Below, one piece after another: positions 56,483 through 64,000 of a DNA stretch of 64,000 bases (position 1 is its first letter; every line of letters begins with the position of its first letter). Under the pieces are notes generated by a model, which had not been told where the DNA came from, did no database searches, and saw only the letters and a program-made list of their open reading frames with translations. Location of the stretch: positions 124,001-188,000 of the forward strand of contig CAWGXG010000002.1 in NCBI GenBank assembly GCA_963826505.1, in the 5' to 3' direction. The DNA is from CAWGXG01 sp963826505. GTDB taxonomy: Bacteria; Chloroflexota; Anaerolineae; Aggregatilineales; Aggregatilineaceae. The translations under genes were made by a program, and so were the position numbers.

Positions 56483-58284
56483 TTACACGCCCCAGAACAG
56501 CACCATCGCGCCCAGCAGTGTCACGAAGGTGACCAGTGTGAGACCCAGGCCGATCTTGGTGAAGTCGCCGAACGAATAGCCGCCCGGCCCCATCATCAGC
56601 ATGTTGACCGGGTGGGCGACCGGCGTCAGGAAGGCCGCCGAGCACGCGATCGCGACGCTGGTCGCCATCGCGCGCGGGTCGACGTGCAGTTGGACAGCCG
56701 CCGTGACGGCGATCGGCCCTACGATTAGCCCGGACACCTGCCCGCCGATGATTTGGGTGATGGCCATCGTCAGCAGGAAGAAGCCGCCGATCAGCCCCAA
56801 TGGCCCTAGCGGTCCTACCAGATCGACGATGTTCGCTCCCACGCGGGCCGCCAGCCCTGTATTGATCAGCGCGGTGCTGATCGGCAGCAGCCCGGCGATC
56901 AGGAAGATCACGCGCCATTCGATCGCGCGGTAGGCTTCGTCCAGGTTGATGCAGCCGGATAAGGCCAGCGCCGCTGCCCCGAGCATCATCAACTCCGGCG
57001 TGGGCAGGATTTCGAAAATGGCGAGCGCCAGCGCCGCCGCCGTGATGGCCAGCGCCCACCCGGCTTTTTCCGGCAGGCGCGGGCGTTGGGCGTGACCGCT
57101 TTCCAGCATCATGAAGTCGCGATTTTTCGCCAGCGCCCGGATGCGCGCGGGCGCGCCGGTCAGGAGCAGGGCATCCCCCACATCGAGCAGCGTTTTGCCC
57201 ACGTCCGTGCGGATGCTGCGCCCACCGCGCCACAGCGCGATCGCGGTCAGATCGTAGATTTCTCGGAAATGCAGCTCGGCCAGCGTTTGGCCGACGGCGC
57301 TCGAATGCGGCGGAATGACGATCTCCGTCAGGTCGATGATCGCATCCTCCCCGCCGGGCAGATCGTCCCGCCGCTCTACGGCGACGCCGCGCGCGTTCAA
57401 CTGCTGCACGCGGTCGTCCCGCCCCAGAATGGTGAGGCAATCGCCCGCATGCACGACCTGGCTCGGCGCGGGATTCAGGATGATCTGCTGGTCGCGCACG
57501 ATGGCGAGCACCATCACGCCCAGTTCGGCCCCGATACGGCTGTCACACAGCGCAACGCCATCCAGCGCCGACCCGGCCCCCACGCATGCATCCCACAGCC
57601 GCTCTCCAAGCTGGTACTGGTCATACAAACTCTGGAAAGTGTGGCGGGGGTGCGGGTCGGACCTTCCGCTTCGTGTTCGGGCAGCATGTGGCGTCCGATC
57701 AGCGCCATGAACAGCAGCCCCGCTAACACAATCAGCCCGCCGGTCGGGATGAAGTCCATCATGCCCAACCGGCCCAGACCCTCATCGCGCAGAATGCCGC
57801 TCAGGATGATGTTGGCCGTGGTGAAGTACGTCGCCATGCCGCCGACCAGCGTCCCGAACGACAGCGGGATCAGCAGCTTGGAGGGCGATACCTTGAACTC
57901 GCGCCCGACCTGGACCGCCGCCGGGAGCAGTACCGCCCCTGCCGCGACGTTGTTCATCACCAGCGAGAGCGTCGACCCGGCCGCCATGAATAACAGCACC
58001 AGCCGCACTTCGGAGCCACCGCCGACGCGCCGCAGCCGTCCGGCGATCCACGCGACGATGCCGGTATCTTCCAGCGCCTGCGTGATCATGAACAGGCCGA
58101 TCAGCGTGATGACCACCGAGCGGCTAAACCCGGCTAACGCGTCCTGAAAGCTGACCAGCCCGATGATCGGCAGCGCCACCAGCACCAGGATCGCTACGAG
58201 GTCGGCGCGCACGCGGCCCGACGCGATCAGAGCCAGGGTGGTCACGATCACGCCGATCAGCAGCCACTCGTCGGTAGAGAGCAC
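56483..58284 (-). CDS. SLC13/DASS-type transporter with RCK_C domains (frameshifted)
   Basis: An approximately 600-aa ion-transporter-superfamily permease. GTG 58284 starts LSTDEWLLIGVIVTTLALI; the first membrane half includes MNNVAAGAVLLPAAVQVG and SFGTLVGGMATYFTTANIIL (SNT-type substrate motif). Near 57620-57660 the frame slips (net one base missing or two extra) into YDQYQLGERLWDACV, which begins two TrkA-C/RCK_C domains (AGDCLTILGRDD and VGDALLLTGAPA). The second membrane half ends with SAAFLTPVAHPVNMLMMGPGGY (second SNT-like motif). Such proteins carry dicarboxylate, sulfate or sodium, with RCK_C domains as cytoplasmic regulators. Confidence 0.8.
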
Positions 58285-58334
58285 GTAACACGGCCTTTCG
58301 TTGGAAGATGAGGCTAAGCTTCGCCAAAAAACCT

Positions 58335-58430
58335 TCAGCCCTATCCCTAATCCAAGGGCTGTTTCCCCTTCTCGTGGCGTGGGGAAGGAGCCAGGGGCGC
58401 GCGGCAGCAGTCGCGTTGGGGGTGGGGCAA
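58335..58430. repeat. REP-like element upstream of the transporter
   Basis: AGCCCTATCCCTAATCCAAGGGCT and TTCCCC...GGGGAA arms form stacked hairpins with the same CCCTAA core as elements at 17.06 and 19.89 kb. It lies between uvrC and the transporter start. Confidence 0.45.
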
Positions 58431-58447
58431 ACCACGCGCCGCCGGTC

Positions 58448-60340
58448 CTATCCGCCCAGTACCGCCTTGATATTCTGCGCGATGTCCGGCGTGATGCCCG
58501 GCACGGCGGTGAGTTCTTCGATGCTGGCCGCGCGAATTGCTTCGATGTCGCGCTGAAAGGCTTTGAGCAGCGCCTTGCGCCGCGCGGGACCGATGCCCGG
58601 CACGTCTTCAAGCTGGCTCGCCAACCCGGCTTTGTTGCGGCGGTTGCGGTGACTGGTGATGGCGAAGCGGTGCGCTTCGTCGCGCACGCGCTGCAGCAGA
58701 AAGAGGCCCTCGCTGCGGCGCGGCAGCATGATCGACGTAGGGCGGTCCGGCAAAAAGACTTCTTCGAATTGTTTCGCCAGCCCGCACACCGGCACGCGAT
58801 CGGTGAGCTGGAACTGTTCGAGTACTTCGCACGCGATGCCAAGCTGGCCTTTGCCGCCATCCACGATCAGCAGGTCGGGCAGCAGGCGCCAGGTCTCGTC
58901 GCGATCGGTTTTGCCGGGCGCGGTGACGCTGGGGTTATTCTGCGCGTCGACGTAGCGCTGCAGGCGGCGCGTCAGCGCCTCGCGCATGGATTGGTAATCG
59001 TCCGAACCGCTGTGCGTGACGGTCTGAATATTGAAGCGGCGGTATTCGCTCTTGCGCGGCACGCCCTGCACGAAGACGACCCGGCTGGCGACGATAGCCG
59101 TGCCCTGCGTCGTGCTGATGTCGTAACACTCGATGCGGTTGGGCGGCACGGGCAGGTCCAGCGCGTCCTGAATGTCCTTCAGGGCGGATTCCTGCTTGAC
59201 GGTGTCGCTTTCCCACTGCGCGCGCAAAATCGACAGTTTTTCGGACGCGGTCTGCGCCGCCAGTTGGACCAGCTCGCGCTTGTTGCCGCGCTTGGGCACG
59301 GTCAGCTTTACTTTGGCACCGCCGCGCCGGTCTTGCAGCCACTGCTCGATGATGCGCGCTTCCTGCACGTCCGCGGGCAGCACGACTTCGCGCGGGATGT
59401 CGGTCGCTTCCTGGTAGAACTGCATCAGGAAGGTGCTGATGATGTCTTCAGCGGATTCGTTCTCCGTGCCGTCCAGCGCGAAATACTCGCTGCCGATCAG
59501 CCTGCCGTGCCGGATCAGGAACATCTGCACGACGGCGTCGCTGCCTTCCTGAGCGAAGGCGATCACGTCCTGCTCGGCTTTGATGTCCGCAACGAGCCGT
59601 TGGCGCGACGAAATCTGCGCGACGACGCGCAGCCGGTCCCGCAGAATGGCCGCTCGCTCGAAGTTCAACGCTTCGGACGCTTCTTCCATCTGGTCGCGCA
59701 GATCGTGCAGCACGTCGTCGGCGTGACCACTCAGCACGCGCATTAACTCGTTGATATTTTCGCGGTAATCCTCGCGCGACTGCGCGCCGATGCACGGCGC
59801 GCTGCACAGCTTGATGTCGTAATACAGGCAGGCGCGCGTGTCGTGCCCGGTGATCTCGCGGTCGCAGGTCAGGTAGGGGAAGGCTTTGCGCAGCACGTCG
59901 AGCGTTTCGCGCACGCCGCCCGCCGAGGTGAACGGGCCGAAATAGCGGTGCCCGTCGCCGCGCTCGATGCGCCGCGTCATTTCGACGGTGGGGTAGGCAT
60001 CCCCGATCGTGACGCGGATGTACGGGTAGCGCTTGTCATCCTTGAGCATGATGTTATAGCGCGGCTTGTGGACGCGGATCAGCTCGGCCTCGGTGATCAG
60101 GGCTTTCAGCTCGTCGCCGGTTAGCAAAAACTGGATGTCGGCGGCGTCGGCCCGGATACGCAGCACTTTGGGATCGTGGTTGCTGGGCTGGAAATAGCTG
60201 CGCACGCGGTTGCGCAGACTCTTGGCCTTGCCGACATAGATGATCTTGCCGGTCGGATCGATCATCTGGTAGACGCCGGGTTCGGTCGGCAGGTTGTCGA
60301 GAATGTCCTGAATGTGGGGGGACGGTGTGTATTCGGCCAT
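58448..60340 (-). CDS. uvrC: Excinuclease ABC subunit C
   Basis: A 630-aa nucleotide-excision-repair nuclease that makes both incisions after UvrAB loading. GIY-YIG domain at about 14-95 (EPGVYQMIDP, IIYVGKAKSLRNRVRSYF), the Cys cluster ACLYYDIKLCSAPC, UVR motif with paired helices (EEASEALNFERAAILRDRL), RNase H-like domain (RIECYDISTTQG, DLLIVDGGKGQL), and a helix-hairpin-helix tail (VPGIGPARRKALL, VPGITPDIAQNI). ATG 60340 chosen because the 19 extra upstream residues are unlike the family. Confidence 0.95.
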   Translation of the reverse strand: MAEYTPSPHIQDILDNLPTEPGVYQMIDPTGKIIYVGKAKSLRNRVRSYFQPSNHDPKVLRIRADAADIQFLLTGDELKALITEAELIRVHKPRYNIMLKDDKRYPYIRVTIGDAYPTVEMTRRIERGDGHRYFGPFTSAGGVRETLDVLRKAFPYLTCDREITGHDTRACLYYDIKLCSAPCIGAQSREDYRENINELMRVLSGHADDVLHDLRDQMEEASEALNFERAAILRDRLRVVAQISSRQRLVADIKAEQDVIAFAQEGSDAVVQMFLIRHGRLIGSEYFALDGTENESAEDIISTFLMQFYQEATDIPREVVLPADVQEARIIEQWLQDRRGGAKVKLTVPKRGNKRELVQLAAQTASEKLSILRAQWESDTVKQESALKDIQDALDLPVPPNRIECYDISTTQGTAIVASRVVFVQGVPRKSEYRRFNIQTVTHSGSDDYQSMREALTRRLQRYVDAQNNPSVTAPGKTDRDETWRLLPDLLIVDGGKGQLGIACEVLEQFQLTDRVPVCGLAKQFEEVFLPDRPTSIMLPRRSEGLFLLQRVRDEAHRFAITSHRNRRNKAGLASQLEDVPGIGPARRKALLKAFQRDIEAIRAASIEELTAVPGITPDIAQNIKAVLGG

Positions 60341-60445
60341 GTGCGGTACCCTGGGACAGCCTGAGAAACGCGATTGGCGTGCCATTGTACCGCGCACGGG
60401 GGCATTTACTCCACTTTTAGCACAGGTGAGCGGGTCAGGTGGGCA

Positions 60446-60787
60446 TCATTCGCTGCATGCGTCGTCGTGATAGTGGGCGGGCCACGTCAGCGCTTGGATG
60501 AGGTGATCCTGCGTGGTGTTCTGCTCGTAGACGATGCGCTGCTCCGGGGTAACGGTGCAGGCGCTGTGCCAGTGGACGACGTAATAGGCGGCGACCAGCA
60601 GGTAGGCTGCCGCCGCGTAAAGCGCCACGCGGTACACGCTGTACCACAGCGCCCGGCTGAGCGTGATGGCACCGGATTGGTTGACGCCGCGATGGAGGAC
60701 GGCGCTCCGTTCGCGGTCCAGCCGCCATTTGAAAACGGTCATAAACGCGGCTGTCACACCTACGACAGCCACCGGCATCAGGTCCAT
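60446..60787 (-). CDS. Small membrane protein, unknown function
   Basis: A 113-aa protein with two membrane helices (about 3-20 and 60-80) separated by a basic linker, and a cysteine-containing external tail (HSACTVTPEQRIVYEQN...HDDACSE). ATG 60787 has GAGGGCGT upstream; a GTG at 60823 would add 12 residues. No family recognised. Confidence 0.6.
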   Translation of the reverse strand: MDLMPVAVVGVTAAFMTVFKWRLDRERSAVLHRGVNQSGAITLSRALWYSVYRVALYAAAAYLLVAAYYVVHWHSACTVTPEQRIVYEQNTTQDHLIQALTWPAHYHDDACSE

Positions 60788-60929
60788 ACGCCCTCGCAGT
60801 ACACATGCATTTACAAATTTCACAATTACTCTGATCGTAGTGTGGAGGCGGTGCGAATGTCAACTGGAAAAAAGTACGGGGAAATGCGTGATCACAGAGA
60901 AAGGCCAGAGGGCACAAAGGGAAAAGAGT

Positions 60930-60955
60930 GGGGGACCCGCCGAAGCTGGTCCCCC
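60930..60955 (-). terminator. Hairpin after DUF2188 gene
   Basis: An 8-bp stem GGGGGACC/GGTCCCCC (60930-60937 / 60948-60955) is followed on the minus strand by CACTCTTTTCCC, 8 bases after the stop. Confidence 0.55.
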
Positions 60956-60962
60956 GTTGCGC

Positions 60963-61205
60963 TTAGTGCTCTGTGTCCTTGGGCGGATTTGGGTCCTTTC
61001 CGTATGAGTCTTTGCTACGGATTTGCCCGCTCCGATTCTGGACGATGACTTCCGTCTCGTTGCGTTTGGCGATTTCGATTGCGATGTTGATCGCTTCTTG
61101 TTGCGTCGGAGTCACTTTGGTGGCGCGCTGATTACCCTCGCCCTTGACCGCCCATTCATCGCCGTGTTTGACGACCCACTGGGTCTTGCCTTTCTTTGCA
61201 GCCAT
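60963..61205 (-). CDS. DUF2188 domain protein
   Basis: An 80-aa protein: KKGKTQWVVKHGDEWAVKGEGNQRATKVTPTQQEAINIAIEIAKRNETEVIVQNRSGQI is the typical DUF2188 two-strand-helix module (called from shorter motifs WVVKHGDEWAVKGEG and QQEAINIA). Function unknown; the domain is common in stress-related small proteins. ATG 61205 has AAGGAG upstream. Confidence 0.85.
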   Translation of the reverse strand: MAAKKGKTQWVVKHGDEWAVKGEGNQRATKVTPTQQEAINIAIEIAKRNETEVIVQNRSGQIRSKDSYGKDPNPPKDTEH

Positions 61206-61288
61206 GACTGGCTCCTTATGCAAAATCTAGGGAGTTTAACTTGCGCGGAAATCGTGCGCTGTGTTAAGCTCTCATCACGATAGACTGG

Positions 61289-61337
61289 GGCAGCACAGAT
61301 TATTTAGGAATGGAGAGATTCCTTTTTCTGTGCTGCC
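61289..61337. other. Nested inverted repeats, possible RNA structure
   Basis: An outer perfect 11-bp repeat GGCAGCACAGA / TCTGTGCTGCC (61289-61299 / 61327-61337) encloses a perfect 6-bp hairpin AGGAAT/ATTCCT (61306-61311 / 61318-61323). It sits in the gap between the DUF2188 and URO-D genes, without a T-run. Its role is unknown: mRNA 3' stabiliser, processing site or protein-binding palindrome. Confidence 0.5.
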
Positions 61338-61434
61338 TTGGCTTTTGTATCCGCGATCGTAGATACACCTCGGCGTCTGAAGCAATGTTCGATTGCGTTT
61401 CCTCCTAATGCGCTACGGCCATAAGCCCGAGCGA

Positions 61435-62466
61435 TTATTGAAGAGCGCCCTTCGAAGTTGGCCCATAATCGACAAACGCCTGATACATGGCGCGCACGTT
61501 GTCTAGCGGCACATCCGGACTGACCTCACCGAACGCGATGATTCCGCCGTCGGACGTGCCCACCGCGTCGAAGACTTCGTGCACGTGTTCCTGCACTTGA
61601 GCCGGGGAGCCGTGCGGCAAAATGTGCTGGCGATCCAGATCGGTGCGGAAACAGACCTGTCCTGCAAAAGGTCGGAGCTTCTCGGGACCGATTACCATTG
61701 TCTGGCAGTTGAGCACATCCACTCCGATTTCAATCAGGTCGGGGATGATGTCCAGGATCATGCCGTCCGAATGCAGGTGTACGTTCCAACCGGCCGCTTT
61801 GACCTTCCCGAACATGGCGGCGTAGGCGGGCTTGAAGACCCGCCGCCACGTCTTCGGACTGATCAGCAGGTTGCGCTGGCTGCCCCAGTCGTCGGCGAAG
61901 ACCAGACCATCGAAGTCACACGCCAGCCAGCGGTCGATCCAACGCAGATTGAAGGTGAGCATGTCATCCAGAAAGCGCTCAAACTCGGCGGAGCCTTCCG
62001 CAATATCGAGCATCAACGCTTCCATTCCGCGGATCTGCTCCATCTGCTCCCAGAACTTGATGACGCCGCCGCGCGGATACCAGCGCCCATCACGACCTTC
62101 GACGTGCGCGCTGTGAATGCAGTAGGCGGGCGTGCCGACCGGCAGTTCCGGCCACTGGTAGCTGTCGTAAGCCGCCCAATCCGCCAGCGGAAACCCGATC
62201 GGAATCCCTTTTAGCCCGGATTCCAGGCAGCGCCACTGTGTGCCGAAAGCATCTTCCGAATACCCCACCTGATAGATCGAGGGATACTCCTCAGGCGTCG
62301 GCTTGACAGTGTAGTCCCAGCCAAAATCATCGCTGAACTCAGTGAGGATGGCTTCCAGCTCGGCCCCGTATTTCTCCAGGGCAGCGGGCAGCACGCCGTG
62401 CGAGATCGGTACCCGATCGGGACGCTCGAAATGGATGGCGCGCTGCACGCGTTCCCGGCTGTTCAT
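61435..62466 (-). CDS. Uroporphyrinogen decarboxylase-family protein
   Basis: A 343-aa TIM-barrel protein of the URO-D superfamily: N-terminal NSRERVQRAIHFERPDRVPIS, LVFADDWGSQRNLLISPKTWRRVFKP, and NVHLHSDGMILDIIPDLIEIGVDVLN. The features fit the branch related to corrinoid methyltransferases or sugar-associated URO-D-like proteins rather than HemE. The HSDG sequence stands where methyltransferases carry HxCG, so zinc-dependent methyl transfer is doubtful. ATG 62466, adjacent GTG at 62469 as alternative. Follows nrdJ on the same strand after 53 bases. Confidence 0.82.
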   Translation of the reverse strand: MNSRERVQRAIHFERPDRVPISHGVLPAALEKYGAELEAILTEFSDDFGWDYTVKPTPEEYPSIYQVGYSEDAFGTQWRCLESGLKGIPIGFPLADWAAYDSYQWPELPVGTPAYCIHSAHVEGRDGRWYPRGGVIKFWEQMEQIRGMEALMLDIAEGSAEFERFLDDMLTFNLRWIDRWLACDFDGLVFADDWGSQRNLLISPKTWRRVFKPAYAAMFGKVKAAGWNVHLHSDGMILDIIPDLIEIGVDVLNCQTMVIGPEKLRPFAGQVCFRTDLDRQHILPHGSPAQVQEHVHEVFDAVGTSDGGIIAFGEVSPDVPLDNVRAMYQAFVDYGPTSKGALQ

Positions 62467-62519
62467 CACTGACCCCCAACGTGTGCTGTCAACACCACAT
62501 CATCGTTGCTCATGCGTGC

Positions 62520-64000
62520 CTAGCACTCGCTGAAGCCGCACGAATAACATTTGCGGCAGCCTTCCTCGTTGACCAGCGTCGCCGCGCCGCATTCCGGACA
62601 CAGGTCGCCCAGCGCCCGTTTTTCCTCGAAGCGCAGCGCGAGCTGGTTGGGGGGAACTGGCACCGCCTGCTCGTCGGAGTCCGCGTCTTCCGCGGCGCTC
62701 TCGTCCAGGTATTCCTGGAGCACCTGCGCCAGGCCGTCCGGCAGACTGCTGACGCGGTGCGGCCCGAAGCCGATCGAGCGCACGCCGCCGATCCCGGCCA
62801 ACTGGCGCACGATTTCGATCACGCGGTTGCGCGGCTCCACCGGCGACACCAGCCGCAGAATGTACGAGATCAGGCGGCCCAGCGCCTCGGAGACCGCCGC
62901 CGTCTCAGACCCGGCCTTGGCGTTGTGGATGAAGACCTCGAAGGGGTGGCCAGGACCCTCGCCGTTCTCGTTGACGGTGACATACGTCGCGCCGAGCGGT
63001 GTTTCGACGCGGTAGGTTTTGCCGGTCAGGTGGCGCGGGCGGGATTTCTTCTCCTCGTTGAACATCCGGATTTGCTCGGCGGGTTCGGCGTCGGGCGATT
63101 CCTTTTTCTGACGCGTTTCCGCCGTCTCCAGCACGACCTTATCGCGGCTGCCGGTCACGTAGACGGTCAGCCCTTTGCAGCCGAGTTTCCAGCCGAGCAT
63201 GTAGGCGGTGGCGACGTCTTCTTCGGTCGCGCCCGCCGGGAAATTGACCGTTTTGCTGATAGCGTTGTCGGTGAAGGCTTGCAGCGCGGCCTGCATGCGG
63301 ACGTGTTCCTCCGCGCTGACATCGCCGCTAACCACGAATACGCGCCGGATCGCGGCGGGCACGTCCGTAACATCCTGGCAGGTGCCGGTCAGGTTGACCT
63401 GCTCGACAATGCGCTTGATGGCCGCGTCGTCGAGTCCCGCACCGCGCAGCGCCTGCTCGAACTGGGGACTCGTATATTGCAGCGTGAGCTGTTGGCCGTT
63501 GTCGTTGACGTAGCGCATGTAGGCCAGCGCGAAGACCGGCTCACAGCCGTAGCCTTCGATCCCGGCCACGGTCGAGATCGTGCCGGTCGGTGCGACGGTG
63601 GTTTGCGCGCCGTTGCGGATGCCGTACTGCCGCAGACCATCCACGATCGCCGACCAGTCGAGCGCCGGGCGCGCCCAGTCGCGCGTATACGGCACCAGCG
63701 GGGTGGGCGGCTCCCAGCGCAGATCGGCGGGATCGTACAGGCTGCCGGTGATGGCCGCGAACGGTCCGCGCTCCTGCGCGAGATCGATGCTGGTCTGCAT
63801 GGCGTGGTAGCGTACGAATTCCATCACCTGACTGGCGAATTCCTGGCCCTCCTCGGACCCGTAACGCACGTCGAGCGCGTACATCATGTCGGCCAGCCCC
63901 ATGATCCCCAGCCCGATGCGCCGCACGCGGTGGGCGGCCTTTTTCAACTCCTCCACTGCGGGCACGTAGGCGTTGGCTTCGACGACATCTTCCAAAAAGC
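62520..64000 (-). CDS. nrdJ: Adenosylcobalamin-dependent ribonucleotide reductase, C-terminal part
   Basis: Class II reductase, open at the window edge; about 490 C-terminal residues are present. The family segments IGLGIMGLADMMYAL, the catalytic-loop VAPTGTISTVAGIEGYGCEPVFALAY, NAISKTVNFPAGATEEDV, and GCKGLTVYVTGSRD are intact. A linker of DUF-type sequence precedes the terminal zinc-ribbon CPECG...CRKCYSCGFSEC, which recharges the active site. The enzyme needs vitamin B12 and works with or without oxygen. The N-terminal domains with the radical cysteine lie beyond 64000. Confidence 0.93.
   Translation of the reverse strand, partial: FLEDVVEANAYVPAVEELKKAAHRVRRIGLGIMGLADMMYALDVRYGSEEGQEFASQVMEFVRYHAMQTSIDLAQERGPFAAITGSLYDPADLRWEPPTPLVPYTRDWARPALDWSAIVDGLRQYGIRNGAQTTVAPTGTISTVAGIEGYGCEPVFALAYMRYVNDNGQQLTLQYTSPQFEQALRGAGLDDAAIKRIVEQVNLTGTCQDVTDVPAAIRRVFVVSGDVSAEEHVRMQAALQAFTDNAISKTVNFPAGATEEDVATAYMLGWKLGCKGLTVYVTGSRDKVVLETAETRQKKESPDAEPAEQIRMFNEEKKSRPRHLTGKTYRVETPLGATYVTVNENGEGPGHPFEVFIHNAKAGSETAAVSEALGRLISYILRLVSPVEPRNRVIEIVRQLAGIGGVRSIGFGPHRVSSLPDGLAQVLQEYLDESAAEDADSDEQAVPVPPNQLALRFEEKRALGDLCPECGAATLVNEEGCRKCYSCGFSEC

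Overview
The window is high-GC bacterial chromosome with a housekeeping character. The best taxonomic inference is a Chloroflexota bacterium of the Anaerolineae type. The basis is a split complex I cluster with two NuoM genes, an F0-only ATP synthase operon whose b subunit carries a delta-like tail, a B12-dependent (class II) ribonucleotide reductase, and FemABX-type peptidoglycan aminoacyltransferases beside a MurE ligase. This is inference from gene content; there is no rRNA to confirm it. I saw no tRNA, rRNA, CRISPR array, insertion sequence or prophage.

Layout. 0.2-6.1 kb: a small secreted protein, then a STAND/NB-ARC ATPase followed by a long TPR array split between two overlapping reading frames. 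6.2-19.9 kb (mostly +): an ArsR-ArsC fusion, an L,D-transpeptidase, an alpha/beta hydrolase, a GT-C membrane glycosyltransferase, a MurE-type ligase, a TolB-like propeller, a GT2 glycosyltransferase and a polyprenyl glycosylphosphotransferase (both broken by frameshifts), a MazG pyrophosphohydrolase coupled to a macro-like/TIR-like protein, and a DUF4432 epimerase-like protein. 20.0-22.8 kb (-): F0 genes (AtpI-like, a, c, b-delta) with no F1 genes. 23.1-24.1 kb: a double thioredoxin and a tiny Cys protein. 24.3-34.2 kb (-): complex I membrane arm nuoA-H-J-K-L-M-M-N, with no B, C, D or I genes. 34.7-42.3 kb: a lipoprotein, a GNAT, two FemABX enzymes around a small membrane protein, an APH-like kinase and a second GT-C enzyme. 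42.4-54.4 kb: a WD40-SH3 membrane protein, a Gfo/Idh/MocA oxidoreductase, a YfhO-like membrane protein and a giant alpha-2-macroglobulin (-). 54.7-64 kb (-): a response regulator, a DUF218 protein, a lipoprotein, an SLC13/RCK transporter, UvrC, small proteins, a URO-D family protein and the C-terminal part of NrdJ.

How the genes fit together. Two energy modules (F0 motor and complex I proton-pumping arm) sit back to back, each with its own promoter and terminator. A second theme is the cell envelope: MurE, FemABX enzymes, L,D-transpeptidase, polyprenyl-phosphate sugar transferase, GT-C enzymes, alpha-2-macroglobulin and DUF218.

The strongest anomaly is a recurrent frameshift pattern. At least ten positions break otherwise intact genes, and nearly all are explained by single extra bases. 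At least six fall within 1.8 kb (15.0-16.8 kb). This looks more like indel error in the source sequence than biology, but true decay of the polysaccharide genes cannot be excluded. The most promising unexplained items are the MazG/macro-like/TIR-like pair, the STAND-TPR protein, a candidate small RNA at 35.86-35.94 kb and a nested-hairpin element at 61.3 kb.
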